A stretch of DNA of 33,805 nucleotides from an uncultured Ruminococcus sp. Lineage in GTDB: Bacteria; Bacillota; Clostridia; Oscillospirales; CAG-272. This document shows, one piece after another, positions 32,712 to 33,805 of the stretch (the first letter of the stretch is position 1; each line of letters begins with the position of its first letter). The stretch spans positions 1 through 33,805 of the forward strand of contig CACYWW010000020.1 of NCBI GenBank assembly GCA_902778145.1, written 5' to 3'. A model generated the notes under the pieces. The model did no database searches. It was given only the letters and a program-made list of their open reading frames with translations, and was not told the DNA's origin. Position numbers and translations under genes: made by a program.

Positions 32712-33694
32712 TAAAGCTTTCACCGGCCGTATCGGATCACGCGGTATTCGCGGAGCATAAACCGGTGCGCATATACGGCGATGCGGACGGCCCCGTCACC
32801 GTGTCATTTGCGGGCGCAGCTGTAACGGCGGATCCGGAGAACGGGCGCTTCATCGCGGAATTTCCGGGCATGGAGCCCGGCGGACCCTATTCTGTTGCCG
32901 TGTCGTCAGGAGGCGAAACAGTGACCGTCACCGACGTTATGATAGGAAAGGTCTATCTGCTCGCCGGTCAGTCTAACGCCGAATTCCGCCTTGCCGAATC
33001 AAATACGCCGGATCATCTGTATGAAAGCGATCCGCTTTTTCGCGGATATTTCGTCAGACGCCCGTGGGCAGACCCGGACGTTCTGCCGGAAAAATGGGCG
33101 GAGGCTGAAGCGGATAAGGTAGGCGCGTGGTCCGCGATAGCGTATCTCACCGGTAAAAGCGTGCGTGAGAAGAAGGGAGGCGCTGTCGGTTTCATATCGT
33201 GCTTTCAGGGCGCGTCTGTCATCGAATCATGGCTTCCGGAAAGTCAGGCGGCGAAATTCTCACTGATGCCCGATCAGCTTCACATCGACCACACATATCC
33301 AGAATATACGGCGTGGAACAAAAACGGCGTGATATACGAAAAAATGCTGTCACGGCTTTTTCCGCTTTCACTGTCCGGCGTCGTTTGGTATCAGGGCGAA
33401 AGCGATACGACGCCTGACGAGGCAAAGATATACAAAGACGAGCTTGAGTGCCTGATCTCGGTGATCAGGGAAAAAACGAACGATCCAGAGCTGCCGTTCG
33501 TTATAGTTCAGATCGCGGATTTCAGCCCGCGCAGTGATGAGGGCTGGAGACTCATACAGCAGGCGCAGCTTGAAGCGGGAAGGGAAATATCACACTGTAA
33601 GACCGTAATCTCAGCCGACGTCTGTGAAAAAGACGTCATACACCCGCCGACGAAAACGGCCCTGTCAAAAAGAATAGCCGACGTACTTGAATAA
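32708..33694 (+). CDS. sialate O-acetylesterase-like SGNH hydrolase
   Basis: 328 residues without signal peptide. An N-terminal beta-domain (about 1-78) is followed by the SGNH fold: GQSN with nucleophile Ser89, GFISCFQGASVIESWLP, VVWYQGESD, and the C-terminal dyad Asp309/His312 (DVIHPPTK). The arrangement matches the sialate O-acetylesterase family (PF03629). It removes O-acetyl groups from sialic acid or other sugars. The ATG overlaps the stop of the GH13-like lipoprotein gene as ATGA, so it is the last gene of the operon. Unlike its partner it appears cytoplasmic, which suggests it acts on imported sugars. It is only distantly similar to the esterase at 5121-5975. Confidence 0.9.
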   Translation: MIKLSPAVSDHAVFAEHKPVRIYGDADGPVTVSFAGAAVTADPENGRFIAEFPGMEPGGPYSVAVSSGGETVTVTDVMIGKVYLLAGQSNAEFRLAESNTPDHLYESDPLFRGYFVRRPWADPDVLPEKWAEAEADKVGAWSAIAYLTGKSVREKKGGAVGFISCFQGASVIESWLPESQAAKFSLMPDQLHIDHTYPEYTAWNKNGVIYEKMLSRLFPLSLSGVVWYQGESDTTPDEAKIYKDELECLISVIREKTNDPELPFVIVQIADFSPRSDEGWRLIQQAQLEAGREISHCKTVISADVCEKDVIHPPTKTALSKRIADVLE

Positions 33695-33705
33695 AAAAAG
33701 CCCTT

Positions 33706-33802
33706 GCGGCGCCTTCCGTAAGGAAGTGCGCCGCAGCTAAATTCGCCTTGCGGCGAGCTAAATTGGGCTTCGCCCAGCTAAATTTGCTTCGCAAGCTAAA
33801 TT
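33706..33802. repeat. array of small hairpins separated by AGCTAAATT
   Basis: A larger hairpin (33706-33734; GCGGCGC and CTTCC stems, GTAA loop) is followed by four copies of AGCTAAATT at 33735, 33756, 33776 and 33794. Between them are hairpins with different stems: CGCC-TTGC-GGCG (33744-33755), GGGC-TTC-GCCC (33765-33775) and TGC-TTC-GCA (33785-33793). The linker is constant while stems vary but stay complementary. The array starts 11 bases after the last stop codon and runs to the window edge, so its length is unknown. Confidence 0.85.
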
Positions 33803-33805
33803 CGG

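Noticed and set aside
1-33805. tRNA, rRNA or replication origin
   Set aside because: No cloverleaf with conserved T-loop and D-loop bases, ribosomal RNA segment or DnaA-box cluster was recognised in the intergenic regions.

Overview
The window reads as chromosome of an anaerobic Gram-positive bacterium, most likely an uncultured member of Clostridia. Support: strong AGGAGG-type ribosome binding sites, consensus sigma-A promoters (TTGACA/TATAAT), two lipoproteins with Gram-positive-style leaders, a membrane pyrophosphatase with the K+-dependent signature, long operons with ATGA stop/start overlaps, and heavy use of AGA/AGG and ATA codons in otherwise GC-rich genes. The species cannot be fixed from the sequence.

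Left part (1-5111): the 3' end of a group II intron (domains V and VI, about 1-96) whose body lies outside the window, then a small multi-stem structure. Three leftward regulatory genes follow: an XRE-type regulator and two paralogous ECF-like sigma factors that each carry a winged-helix segment and about 270-300 further residues. The gaps between these genes hold two families of short palindromes. No gene-free stretch in the window exceeds about 300 bases.

Central part (5121-21924): a carbohydrate-use locus. A leftward AraC regulator plus SGNH esterase diverges from a rightward run of twelve tightly coupled genes (6879-19372). The run encodes three AP-endonuclease-2 type TIM-barrel isomerase/epimerases, a glucuronoyl-esterase-like hydrolase, two Gfo/Idh/MocA oxidoreductases, a GH78-like hydrolase, and a complete glucuronate route: uronate isomerase, D-mannonate dehydrogenase (SDR), mannonate dehydratase, KDG kinase and KDPG aldolase. 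A second, full-length GH78 enzyme faces the operon from the other side of a shared terminator. None of these enzymes has a visible signal peptide and no transporter is present, so the locus appears to process imported uronate-containing oligosaccharides in the cytoplasm. The oxidoreductase and TIM-barrel genes, placed between the esterase and the GH78 gene, are the best candidate for an uncharacterised activity, possibly glycoside cleavage through keto intermediates.

Right part (22158-33805): an acidic lipoprotein of unknown function with its own terminator, then a rightward operon from a strong promoter: argS, yebC, hppA, murQ, a membrane-anchored VanY-like protein whose zinc ligands and catalytic base are all replaced, a lipoprotein with a divergent GH13 barrel, and a sialate O-acetylesterase-like protein. 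The window ends inside an array of small hairpins separated by a constant AGCTAAATT linker.
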